Of a stretch of 31,608 nucleotides of DNA, positions 21,278 to 28,049 are shown piece after piece. The DNA lies in the IMG/VR virus record IMGVR_UViG_3300023227_000002, positions 1 through 31,608 of that record; one strand, written 5' to 3'. Under the pieces are notes generated by a model. The model saw nothing but the letters and a program-made list of their open reading frames with translations. It had not been told where the DNA came from and made no database searches. The stretch's first letter is position 1. Each line of letters opens with the position of its first letter. Source of the stretch: a virus. A program made the translations under genes and the position numbers.

Positions 21278-23064
21278 TAGATTAAGTTTTTACTCCCTCT
21301 TTCATTTACTGCGTTATTAATTAATTGAGTGATAGTTCCTCTTGATCTAACTAATAAATCTTCAAAGCCTGAAGCATCTACTGTGTTGATATTAAAATTA
21401 ACTGTTGTACTTCCACCACCTGAACCACCTCTAGCATTTTGTGTAATTTGTCCTGTTTGATTAGGTACAAACATTTCTGGCCCGTTTTCTCCAACTAAAA
21501 TTGGATTACCTTTAGATACTGCACCACCTTTTGCAAAACCAAATAATTTACCTATAGACCCAAATATATTTCCACCACCTATATCTGCACCACCACCCAT
21601 TGATGAATAAGCCATTTGTTTTCTTTTTTCAGCAGTAATTAATTTTTCAATAGCAAGTTCAACACCTTTTCTTGCAACTATTTCAATTAAAGCACTTAAA
21701 ACATTGACTGCTAATGTTCGAGCCATATTTTTTAATACATCAGTTAATTTTTGACCTGAAACAAATGCTACAGCTAAACCTCTAGACATATTTGTAATAC
21801 CACTATCAACTGTATCTATAATAATATTTCTAATATCTGATGTTTTGTTTTTTAACTTTTCTAAAGCACCAGAATTTAAGTCTTTAAATCTTTCTAATGC
21901 TTTTTGTGTTGCTGATGGTATAGAAACTGACATCTCATGTTCAAATTCTCTCATCATCATATTAGTATATTCTAATTCTTCATTTACTTTTTTAATTGCT
22001 TTTTGTTCTATTGGTATAGATAGTTCATTTTCAAATGGTGCTATTTCAGGAAATACTAAAGGTTTATCTCCATATTTTTCTCCAAACTCATCTGCTTTTT
22101 CTATTGCTTTTAATATTAAACCTAATCCTAAAATACCTTTTTTACCAAGCATCAAAGCACCAATAATACCAGCCTGTTTCATTACTGCTGGTAAAGTATC
22201 AAATGTTTCTTTAAGTCCTATTAATTGATCTTTTACTTTAGATAGAAATGGAACTAAATCTTTCCCTAGTTTTACTGCACCCACAACTGCACCAGCTAAA
22301 TTTTTTCCAACTGCTGTTGCTATCTCATCTATTTTTTGAGAGTTATTTTCTAAGAATTTATCTAAATCCCCAAATTGATTTTTTAGTTCTTCAAAGAATC
22401 CAGCTTCTAATAATACTTTTTTAAAATTAAATATTTTATCTCCAATCATTGATAAAGTTCCCTCAAATGTGTTAGCTAATTCATCAGTTGCACTTCCAAA
22501 TCTTCCACCTTTACCAAATACTTTTTCAAATGCTTTTACAGTTTCTTCAATAGATACTTTTGCACCGGCTTGGAAACCAAGCATATTTCTAACACCTTTT
22601 TCTCTAAATAAATCTGCTGCACCTATACCAGCACTAAATGATCTTTGTATTTGTTCTGAAGCTGTTCTAAAATCTAATCCTGTTACTGCTGCAACATTAC
22701 CTGTTATTTCTAACATTTCTTGTAAGTCTTTAGCATTATCTGTTACTGTTGCAAGAATACCAGCACCTGATTGAATTTGCTCTAATGAAAAAGGAACTTT
22801 AGATGCAAATTTAGTCATATTATCAAATGCCTTTGCACCCTCGTTTGTATCTTTTAATAAGAATTTTAATCTAACTCTTAAATTCTCTAATTCTTTTCCT
22901 GTATTAACTAAATTTCTAACAACAAGACCAGCACCTAAACCTAGAAAAGCATTTCTGAGATTAAATACAGACTGCTTTAATCTACCTAAAGATTTTTGAA
23001 CACCATTTAAAGCCTGTGTAGATTTATCTTTTGCTACAATGTCTATCTTTAATTTTTGTGCCAT
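21277..23064 (-). CDS. Tape measure protein
   Basis: 595 residues. The N-terminus (LKIDIVAKDKSTQALNGVQK) and the TMP-type block (GKELENLRVRLKFLLKDTNE; AAVTGLDFRTASEQIQRSFS) are followed by hydrophobic segments around residues 240-320 and a Gly-rich end GFAKGGAVSKGNPILVGENG with GPEMFVPNQTG, a hallmark of lambda-like tape measures. It sets tail length; 595 residues at about 0.15 nm each suggests a tail near 90 nm (estimate). It starts inside the stop of the frameshifted chaperone (TAATG). Confidence 0.9.
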   Translation of the reverse strand: MAQKLKIDIVAKDKSTQALNGVQKSLGRLKQSVFNLRNAFLGLGAGLVVRNLVNTGKELENLRVRLKFLLKDTNEGAKAFDNMTKFASKVPFSLEQIQSGAGILATVTDNAKDLQEMLEITGNVAAVTGLDFRTASEQIQRSFSAGIGAADLFREKGVRNMLGFQAGAKVSIEETVKAFEKVFGKGGRFGSATDELANTFEGTLSMIGDKIFNFKKVLLEAGFFEELKNQFGDLDKFLENNSQKIDEIATAVGKNLAGAVVGAVKLGKDLVPFLSKVKDQLIGLKETFDTLPAVMKQAGIIGALMLGKKGILGLGLILKAIEKADEFGEKYGDKPLVFPEIAPFENELSIPIEQKAIKKVNEELEYTNMMMREFEHEMSVSIPSATQKALERFKDLNSGALEKLKNKTSDIRNIIIDTVDSGITNMSRGLAVAFVSGQKLTDVLKNMARTLAVNVLSALIEIVARKGVELAIEKLITAEKRKQMAYSSMGGGADIGGGNIFGSIGKLFGFAKGGAVSKGNPILVGENGPEMFVPNQTGQITQNARGGSGGGSTTVNFNINTVDASGFEDLLVRSRGTITQLINNAVNERGSKNLI

Positions 23065-23593
23065 TATTTTAAATTCCTTGCATCAGCTAATGATTGATTT
23101 GTTTTATACTGTTCTTGTTCTTTTTTCAAGTAAGCTAACCAAAGATTATAATGGCTCATTGGCATATCAAGAACTTGCTGGATTGTCAGATGTAATCGTT
23201 CGGCAATAACTAAAAGCGACCTAACATCTGGGTCGCTATCTACTTTTTTTCTGCGTCCTCGTAATTAGTATCTAAAAGGATTTGATTGGCAACATTAGAT
23301 ATAACATTAGAGTCTGCTTTTTTTCTTAAAGCAAATTTATCTTCTGGACTAAAGGCTTTAATCATATCGCCTTTATCATTCTTAACTTGAAGTTTCATTA
23401 TAAGTAAATCTACAAGAATAGTTAAGTCTTGAAAATTATTAGACTTCTTAAAGATAATGTTTTTTTCTTCAAGGGTTAATGGCTCTGAATAGAATACACT
23501 AGCATTTCCATGCTCGTCTTTCCATTCTTCTACCTCAATAGTGATAGTTTTAAGAGTTTCAAAATGAGTTTTTACTCTATCAATAACTGACAT
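23064..23593 (-). CDS. Tail assembly chaperone, -1 frameshift fusion (gpGT-like)
   Basis: If ribosomes slip -1 at A AAA AAG (23249-23243), the 117-residue chaperone gains 59 residues (VDSDPDVRSLLVIAERLHLT...SLADARNLK) and ends at TAA 23066-23064, overlapping the tape-measure ATG. The extension has no start or RBS of its own but is open throughout and protein-like, as in lambda G/GT. Such fusions recruit the tape measure to the tail tube during assembly. Total about 176 residues. Confidence 0.82.
23215..23249 (-). promoter_or_regulatory. Programmed -1 frameshift signal (slippery heptamer plus hairpin)
   Basis: The dnaX-type heptamer A AAA AAG (23249-23243) is in the zero frame, directly before the TAG stop (23242-23240). 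Five bases after the heptamer begins a 7-bp stem, AGCGACC/GGTCGCT (23237-23215), with a 9-nt loop. Confidence 0.85.
23240..23593 (-). CDS. Tail assembly chaperone, short form (gpG-like)
   Basis: 117 residues, helical after an N-terminal beta part: HFETLKTITIEVEEWKDEHG, SEPLTLEEKNIIFKKSNNFQ, LTILVDLLIMKLQVKNDKGD, ending EDAEKK at the slippery site. Position between the tail tube and tape measure genes, and the frameshift at its end, identify it. It would coat the tape measure during tail assembly. Confidence 0.85.
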   Translation of the reverse strand: MSVIDRVKTHFETLKTITIEVEEWKDEHGNASVFYSEPLTLEEKNIIFKKSNNFQDLTILVDLLIMKLQVKNDKGDMIKAFSPEDKFALRKKADSNVISNVANQILLDTNYEDAEKK

Positions 23594-23601
23594 AAATTAG
23601 A

Positions 23602-23988
23602 TTATACAGTTCCTATTGTAAGTGTGCCTGTGCCTTGAAAAGTAACAGTTCTTGAAATAATTGCGTCCATTGCATTATTGATACTCATACCAGTTACAAT
23701 ACCTGTTCCTGTGTAACTTGCATCTCCTGATTCATTACCCTCTGGTAATAAAACAAATGAGATAGAAGCACCAGCAAGTAAAGTTTCTTGTGGAGTATCA
23801 GTTTCGTCAAAGTGCATTTCTAAAGTACCAGAGAATGAAGTTCTACCTGTTACAAATGATTTAGTTGCATCTGTTAAAGCAGTATCTTCAACCACATCTC
23901 CTGTAGTTTCAAGTGTGAAGCTAGTTAGTTCCCCAACTGCTGTTCCACCAGCTGTTACAACTCCTTCTTTTCCGTGATGTGTTGCCAT
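23602..23988 (-). CDS. Major tail (tube) protein
   Basis: 128 residues, beta-rich, with the tube-protein pattern: VTAGGTAVGELTSFTLETTG, TSFSGTLEMHFDETDTPQET, SISFVLLPEG, and SYTGTGIVTGMSINNAMDAI before a final strand TGTLTIGTV. It resembles TP901-1/lambda-type tube proteins forming stacked hexameric rings. Directly precedes the chaperone gene. Confidence 0.82.
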   Translation of the reverse strand: MATHHGKEGVVTAGGTAVGELTSFTLETTGDVVEDTALTDATKSFVTGRTSFSGTLEMHFDETDTPQETLLAGASISFVLLPEGNESGDASYTGTGIVTGMSINNAMDAIISRTVTFQGTGTLTIGTV

Positions 23989-24125
23989 GTCTTTTTGTCC
24001 TTGTTAGATTTAGTTTGTTTAGTTTCTTTTTCTTGCTTATAGCCTAGTCTTAAATAATGTTCAAGGTTAGTTTCATTAATTTTAATCTCTGAATTACCTT
24101 TATATAATTTAATGTCTTTAGCCAT
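23955..24125 (-). CDS. 56-residue small basic protein
   Basis: ATG at 24125 with AAAGGA three bases upstream; TAA at 23957-23955. The first half (MAKDIKLYKGNSEIKINETN, LEHYLRLGYKQEK) looks structured, the tail is Lys/Thr-rich. It overlaps the tail-tube start by 34 bases. Function unknown, possibly a head-tail accessory. Confidence 0.55.
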   Translation of the reverse strand: MAKDIKLYKGNSEIKINETNLEHYLRLGYKQEKETKQTKSNKDKKTWQHITEKKEL

Positions 24126-24133
24126 AAGTCCTT

Positions 24134-24355
24134 TTACAGTTTATCGTCTTCTTCGTCAATATCTTCTTCATCAAAGTCTTCATCATCTAAGGTATCTTTA
24201 TCTTCTTCCCAAGTACCATCATCTTCTTCTAAAGAGTTTTCTTTAATTTCATCAATTAAGTCTTTAACTTCTTCACAAAGCATAGATTCTTTATCGTGCA
24301 TCTTTTCTATTTGATCTATTTTCTTTGTTATTTTATCTAATAATTTATTGCTCAT
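24134..24355 (-). CDS. Strongly acidic small protein
   Basis: 73 residues: a helix (KITKKIDQIEKMHDKESMLC) then a run dominated by Glu and Asp to the end (DDEDFDEEDIDEEDDK). Acidic proteins of this kind near capsid/tail genes may act as DNA mimics or assembly factors (inference); no family recognised. Confidence 0.6.
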   Translation of the reverse strand: MSNKLLDKITKKIDQIEKMHDKESMLCEEVKDLIDEIKENSLEEDDGTWEEDKDTLDDEDFDEEDIDEEDDKL

Positions 24356-24363
24356 AAGTTATC

Positions 24364-24801
24364 CTATGGTGTTCCTGATTGATATTCGTACATACATCTG
24401 ATTGTCATTTTTATTCCACCAACAGGAAATAAACTTCCCTCGTCAGTTTCTACTTGTATAACTTCCGAATCAAGTGCGTTACCATTTCTAGTAATATCAT
24501 TTTCTATCGCAGTTTCAATAGCTGTAATTAAAGCATTTCTAGCAGTATCTATATTAGCTTCTGCACCTTTAACAAATCCTAGTATTACAAAATCAATAGT
24601 TCCATGCCTTGTTTTAGCACCACTTCCAAGTTCGCTATCATCTCTATTTTCTTCTGATGTTTGAATTATAACTGCTGGGTATTGTTGCATGGATAATTCG
24701 TCTAACAAGAAAGGTTGTCTAGTAACTTTTTTAATTACTGGACTAGATATATCTGAAATAACTGTAAGTAAGTTTGATGCTATATCTTCTCTTATACTCA
24801 T
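24364..24801 (-). CDS. Tail terminator / tail completion protein
   Basis: 145 residues with the layout of gpU-like tail terminators: N-terminal helix (REDIASNLLTVISDI), strand YPAVIIQTSEENRDD, then GTIDFVILGFVKGAEANIDT, helix ARNALITAIETAIE, and a final strand GGIKMTIRCMYEYQ. It caps the tail for head joining. It overlaps the previous gene by four bases. Judged by secondary structure and position. Confidence 0.7.
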   Translation of the reverse strand: MSIREDIASNLLTVISDISSPVIKKVTRQPFLLDELSMQQYPAVIIQTSEENRDDSELGSGAKTRHGTIDFVILGFVKGAEANIDTARNALITAIETAIENDITRNGNALDSEVIQVETDEGSLFPVGGIKMTIRCMYEYQSGTP

Positions 24802-25280
24802 ATTCTTGCCTTTCTAAATTCTTTGGCTACAAATTTATTAAATTGTCTGCCTATTATATTAGCAGTTCTATCATTAAATCCAAAAAATTCACGTTTTGTT
24901 TTACCTAACACTTGATTAAATACTGCTCTTTTAAGCATTTGACTATTACTGAATCCTACTGATACTTTATTTGTTCCTGTTTTTTTAATTGTTTTTCCAC
25001 TCGGAGTTAAAGCACCCAACATACGACCAGAGTAAAATAAATCTACTTTAGTTGGATAGCCTTTTTTCTGTAGATGTTTTAAGTAGCCTTGTGAGTAAGG
25101 TGCAAAAGGTCTATCTCTAAAATCTATTCCTTTAGCAGTTTTAGTTCTGATAATATCCAGTAATTGAAAACCACCTTGTAGTATTCCTTTTTCTATAATG
25201 CTTTTAAATTTTCTCTCTATTCTTTTGAATCGTTTTTTAATGAACTCTGCATTAGTTTTGATTTTTACTTCTAAAGCCAT
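24798..25280 (-). CDS. Head-tail joining / virion morphogenesis protein (HK97 gp10 / Mu gpG-like)
   Basis: 160 residues, very basic. Typical blocks: LQGGFQLLDIIRTKTAKGID, FRDRPFAPYSQGYLKHLQKK, YSGRMLGALTP, and GFNDRTANIIGRQFNKFVAK near the end, the REFFG-N plus C-terminal helix pattern of this family. It takes part in head completion or neck assembly. Confidence 0.78.
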   Translation of the reverse strand: MALEVKIKTNAEFIKKRFKRIERKFKSIIEKGILQGGFQLLDIIRTKTAKGIDFRDRPFAPYSQGYLKHLQKKGYPTKVDLFYSGRMLGALTPSGKTIKKTGTNKVSVGFSNSQMLKRAVFNQVLGKTKREFFGFNDRTANIIGRQFNKFVAKEFRKARI

Positions 25281-25766
25281 TTATCTAATCAATCTTCTAA
25301 ATCCATGTAAAGGCTCTCTTTCGTTAGATACAATAGTTCCATCTGCATCTACATCATATTCAACACCATCTTCTAAGATCATTCTCCATTCCATGTTGTA
25401 TTGGCTCATGTAATATTCTGCCATTCTTTCAAATCTATCTTTTTCTGTTTCTGGTCTAAATTTAGTTAATGCTGGTAAAAAGAATCTTCCTAAAAATAGA
25501 TAAACACCAGCACGTTCAAACTGATCTAAATTAACTTTTGTATTAACCATTTCAGCAGTATTAAGAACTGTAATGTCTGTGAATATATTAGTCTTATATA
25601 CAGGCCACCATTCTACTCTTAATGCTCTGAATATATCATTGGTAGTTTGTGCAAAGAAATTAACTGCTTCTGTTGCATCTGATGCTATACCAAAATCAAA
25701 CGCATCTGGTTGATACTTAGTTACATCACTTGCTGTTATTACATCTGCACCTGTATAATTAGCCAT
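25281..25766 (-). CDS. Head-tail connector/adaptor protein
   Basis: 161 residues, with helical segments ATEAVNFFAQTTNDIFRALR and ERAGVYLFLGRFFLPALTKF, and a C-terminal strand region ending EPLHGFRRLIR. Its location between the capsid block and the gp10-like gene is that of the adaptor that attaches below the portal. No clear sequence signature, so the call is contextual. Confidence 0.6.
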   Translation of the reverse strand: MANYTGADVITASDVTKYQPDAFDFGIASDATEAVNFFAQTTNDIFRALRVEWWPVYKTNIFTDITVLNTAEMVNTKVNLDQFERAGVYLFLGRFFLPALTKFRPETEKDRFERMAEYYMSQYNMEWRMILEDGVEYDVDADGTIVSNEREPLHGFRRLIR

Positions 25767-25767
25767 A

Positions 25768-25890
25768 TTACTTTACCAATAGATAAATTATTAAAACAGC
25801 TAAAGGGATTGAGTACATAGGATTATTTTTAGCTTTAATCCACACCCATTTACACCATTTCTTTAATTTAAGTTTAATTAATTGATTCAT
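25768..25890 (-). CDS. 40-residue single-span membrane protein
   Basis: ATG at 25890, inside the 3' end of the previous gene (17-base overlap); TAA at 25770-25768. Basic, Trp-rich N-terminus (LKLKKWCKWVWIKAKNN) and a hydrophobic C-terminal span (SIPLAVLIIYLLVK). Function unknown. Confidence 0.5.
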   Translation of the reverse strand: MNQLIKLKLKKWCKWVWIKAKNNPMYSIPLAVLIIYLLVK

Positions 25891-26137
25891 CTTTTTTCTT
25901 CTTTGCTTTTTTCTTCTTAGGTTTAAGCATTATTACTTTTGATTCATTTTCAAAAGTTTGATCTACTTCTTTAACATTTTCTTGTTTAACTTCTTTTACA
26001 ACATCTTGTGCTTGTTTAAAACCTCTAAAATCATACATAACTTTATTTGTTTGATAATCTAATTCACTTCTAGTGATTGTCTTGTTACCTCTTGTAAGGG
26101 TAACCATTTTCTCATTTGATAATACTAATTTAACCAT
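25874..26137 (-). CDS. Small capsid-region protein with Lys-rich tail
   Basis: 87 residues: a beta-like start (MVKLVLSNEKMVTLTRGNKT), a helix-prone acidic middle, and a tail PKKKKAKKKKDESIN. Next gene after the major capsid and its hairpin, preceded by AGGAG. Head accessory role possible; unproven. Confidence 0.6.
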   Translation of the reverse strand: MVKLVLSNEKMVTLTRGNKTITRSELDYQTNKVMYDFRGFKQAQDVVKEVKQENVKEVDQTFENESKVIMLKPKKKKAKKKKDESIN

Positions 26138-26161
26138 TGTTTCTCCTGTGTAGTTTAATGT

Positions 26162-26181
26162 AAGGGGGATTTACCCCCCTC
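26162..26181 (-). terminator. GC-rich hairpin after the major capsid gene
   Basis: The leftward RNA would form GAGGGGG-GTAAAT-CCCCCTT, seven pairs including one G-U wobble, 17 bases after the capsid stop. An all-GC core in an AT-rich genome is striking. There is no T run after it, so it is more likely an attenuator or mRNA-stabilising 3' structure than a full terminator. Confidence 0.55.
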
Positions 26182-26197
26182 ACAAAGTAAGCAATTA

Positions 26198-27043
26198 TTA
26201 TGCTTGGATAGATGAATCGTAGTGTAGTTCAACACCATATGAATCATGGATTTCTCCAACACCATATACTGAAGTCGCTACAATCTCGTCTGCTCTTAGA
26301 GAAGCATCTCTTTGAGTTTCGATTTTAACGTCTTGCATCATTGCGATTGCTAGTGCATCTTTATGGAACGCACCACCTTTGTAATCACCAGCAGTACCTG
26401 TGTTAGCCATATTTGAAGTTTCAAATACGTTCATTCCAGCGATTTTACCAATGTGTCCTGATCTTAATGCTTCGTTAGATAATTCAGTATCTAAACCAGC
26501 AAAAGTATTAGTAAAGCCAGACTTAAGGTCATAAGCGATTTTAGGGTGTAGTACAACTTGACAACCATCAGTAGGTAATGCGTTTTCTTTCAAAGTTGAA
26601 AGAGCATTAAATAATACTGCTGGAGTTATCGCTGCTGAACCATCTCCTAGTGCAACACTAAAGCCATTAAACAAAGCTGTTAAATCTAAGTCTTGTTTTC
26701 TTGCTAGTGCTTCCCCAAATAACTTACCAACATCTGCTGCAACATTTCTTGGTGCAGAGTTTCTTGCTAGGTCAGTTAGAGTAGTCATAACACCAACTTC
26801 AGAAGCTGTAATAGTTACTGAACTTGGGTCGATTGCTGTGTTTGCTAGATCAGTTGCTTCAGCTACTGCTGCTGCACTTACTGCTGCATAGACAGGAACT
26901 TCAACTGCTTTTCCACCACCAGAGATCGCATAGTTTTTAACTAAGTTTCTCATAATGGATTTTTCAGATGCTACAAATTGAGCCTCTGCTACTATCTCTG
27001 TGTATAGTTCCGATAGTGTAGAACTTGTGCTTTCGTTAGCCAT
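26198..27043 (-). CDS. Major capsid protein
   Basis: 281 residues, Ala-rich with long helices and few Cys: LSELYTEIVAEAQFVASEKS, KAVEVPVYAAVSAAAVAEAT, VTITASEVGVMTTLTDLARN, then CQVVLHPKIAYDLKSGF and DGGAFHKDALAIAMMQDVKI-like segments (AFHKDALAIAMMQDVKIETQ). This is the pattern of HK97-fold coat proteins. Preceded by scaffold and followed by a strong hairpin. Codon use is visibly GC-richer than in its neighbours, common for highly expressed coat genes. Confidence 0.9.
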   Translation of the reverse strand: MANESTSSTLSELYTEIVAEAQFVASEKSIMRNLVKNYAISGGGKAVEVPVYAAVSAAAVAEATDLANTAIDPSSVTITASEVGVMTTLTDLARNSAPRNVAADVGKLFGEALARKQDLDLTALFNGFSVALGDGSAAITPAVLFNALSTLKENALPTDGCQVVLHPKIAYDLKSGFTNTFAGLDTELSNEALRSGHIGKIAGMNVFETSNMANTGTAGDYKGGAFHKDALAIAMMQDVKIETQRDASLRADEIVATSVYGVGEIHDSYGVELHYDSSIQA

Positions 27044-27061
27044 GATATTATCCTATTATTA

Positions 27062-27760
27062 TTATTTGTTTAAGTTAATCTCAACAGCACCTGAATCTCG
27101 TTTCTTCCTATATTCTTGATAGGCTTTACGATCTTCTGGTCTTGTTAAGTCCAAGTCCTGTAGATTAAAAGGTTTAACAGTTTTACCACCGACAGCACTC
27201 TGGCTTCCTGAACCAGACAAAGACCCTTGACGGAAGTGTGGGTTACTATCTAAAAACTCTTTAACTCGATCTTCGATTGTAAAAAGTTCTCCGTTTGAGT
27301 TATATCTTACATTAGAATTATTATCAACTACTTCTATTCTACCATCATCATTGTATTTAACTTCGCTTTTTAACAAAGCTACAACTTGCTGTGCATTGAT
27401 AGATTTTTCTTTATTAGCAATAGATAATATAGAGTTATCAACTTTTTCTTTTTTGATTTGATCTTTATATTTATTAAGTTCTGTATCTTTTTCAGACAAT
27501 CTATCTTGCATAATCTTTTCAATATCAGCTTTAGATTTAGCTTCTTTTAATTGCTGTTCTTTTAGAAGTTCTGTCTTTTTGTTTTCTTCTTCTTGAAGTA
27601 ACTTTTGAACTTTACTTTTTTCAGCATCTAATCTTGTTTTGATTATGTTATCTAATTGTTCTTGTGTAAAAGTTTGTTGCTTTGGTGCATCTACTTTTAC
27701 TTCTTCTTTTATTTCTGCTTGTTCAGTTATCGGTTGAACGACCTCGTTTTCTTGCGTCAT
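27062..27760 (-). CDS. Scaffolding protein
   Basis: 232 residues, hydrophilic, with a long coiled coil (about 30-110: TFTQEQLDNIIKTRLDAEKS, LQEEENKKTELLKEQQLKEA, DIEKIMQDRLSEKDTELNKY), then a conserved-looking PHFRQGSLSGSG and a C-terminal LTRPEDRKAYQEYRKKRDSG. The coil and position just upstream of the coat gene are typical of internal scaffolds that direct procapsid assembly. Confidence 0.85.
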   Translation of the reverse strand: MTQENEVVQPITEQAEIKEEVKVDAPKQQTFTQEQLDNIIKTRLDAEKSKVQKLLQEEENKKTELLKEQQLKEAKSKADIEKIMQDRLSEKDTELNKYKDQIKKEKVDNSILSIANKEKSINAQQVVALLKSEVKYNDDGRIEVVDNNSNVRYNSNGELFTIEDRVKEFLDSNPHFRQGSLSGSGSQSAVGGKTVKPFNLQDLDLTRPEDRKAYQEYRKKRDSGAVEINLNK

Positions 27761-27806
27761 TTTAAGACTCCTATTGGTTAATTATTATGCTTTATCAATA
27801 TTATGA

Positions 27807-28049
27807 TTAAATTACAATACCCTTAGTTGTAGGGTAAAATTTTTCTATATCTTGTTTATCTATATCTTTTTTATTTTTAACAGATAATTCCAATATATTG
27901 ATTAATTTTTGTTCTAAAATTTCATTACCGATAATGTGAATAGTTGATATATTTAAAGGTTTTTTAAAAGTATCGTAATATTGTTCAAATAATTCATTTA
28001 ATTTAAACTTATTTGTATTTGTGTTATTATATAAGTATTCTTTATTCAT
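27807..28049 (-). CDS. Orphan small protein after MuF-zincin; candidate immunity partner
   Basis: 80 residues; very AT-rich even for this genome, with 8 bases overlapping the MuF gene end. N-terminal Asn/Tyr/Lys-rich stretch (EYLYNNTNTNKFKLNELFEQ), helices (IHIIGNEILEQKLINILELS) and a C-terminal KFYPTTKGIVI. No structural homologue recognised. It is the only gene between the MuF-fusion and the scaffold. Small genes directly after polymorphic toxins commonly encode immunity proteins, so that is a testable possibility, not a finding. Confidence 0.6.
   Translation of the reverse strand: MNKEYLYNNTNTNKFKLNELFEQYYDTFKKPLNISTIHIIGNEILEQKLINILELSVKNKKDIDKQDIEKFYPTTKGIVI

Noticed and set aside
21845-22774. 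Two rightward frames of 127 and 101 codons
   Set aside because: Both are antisense to the tape measure gene and lack start signals.
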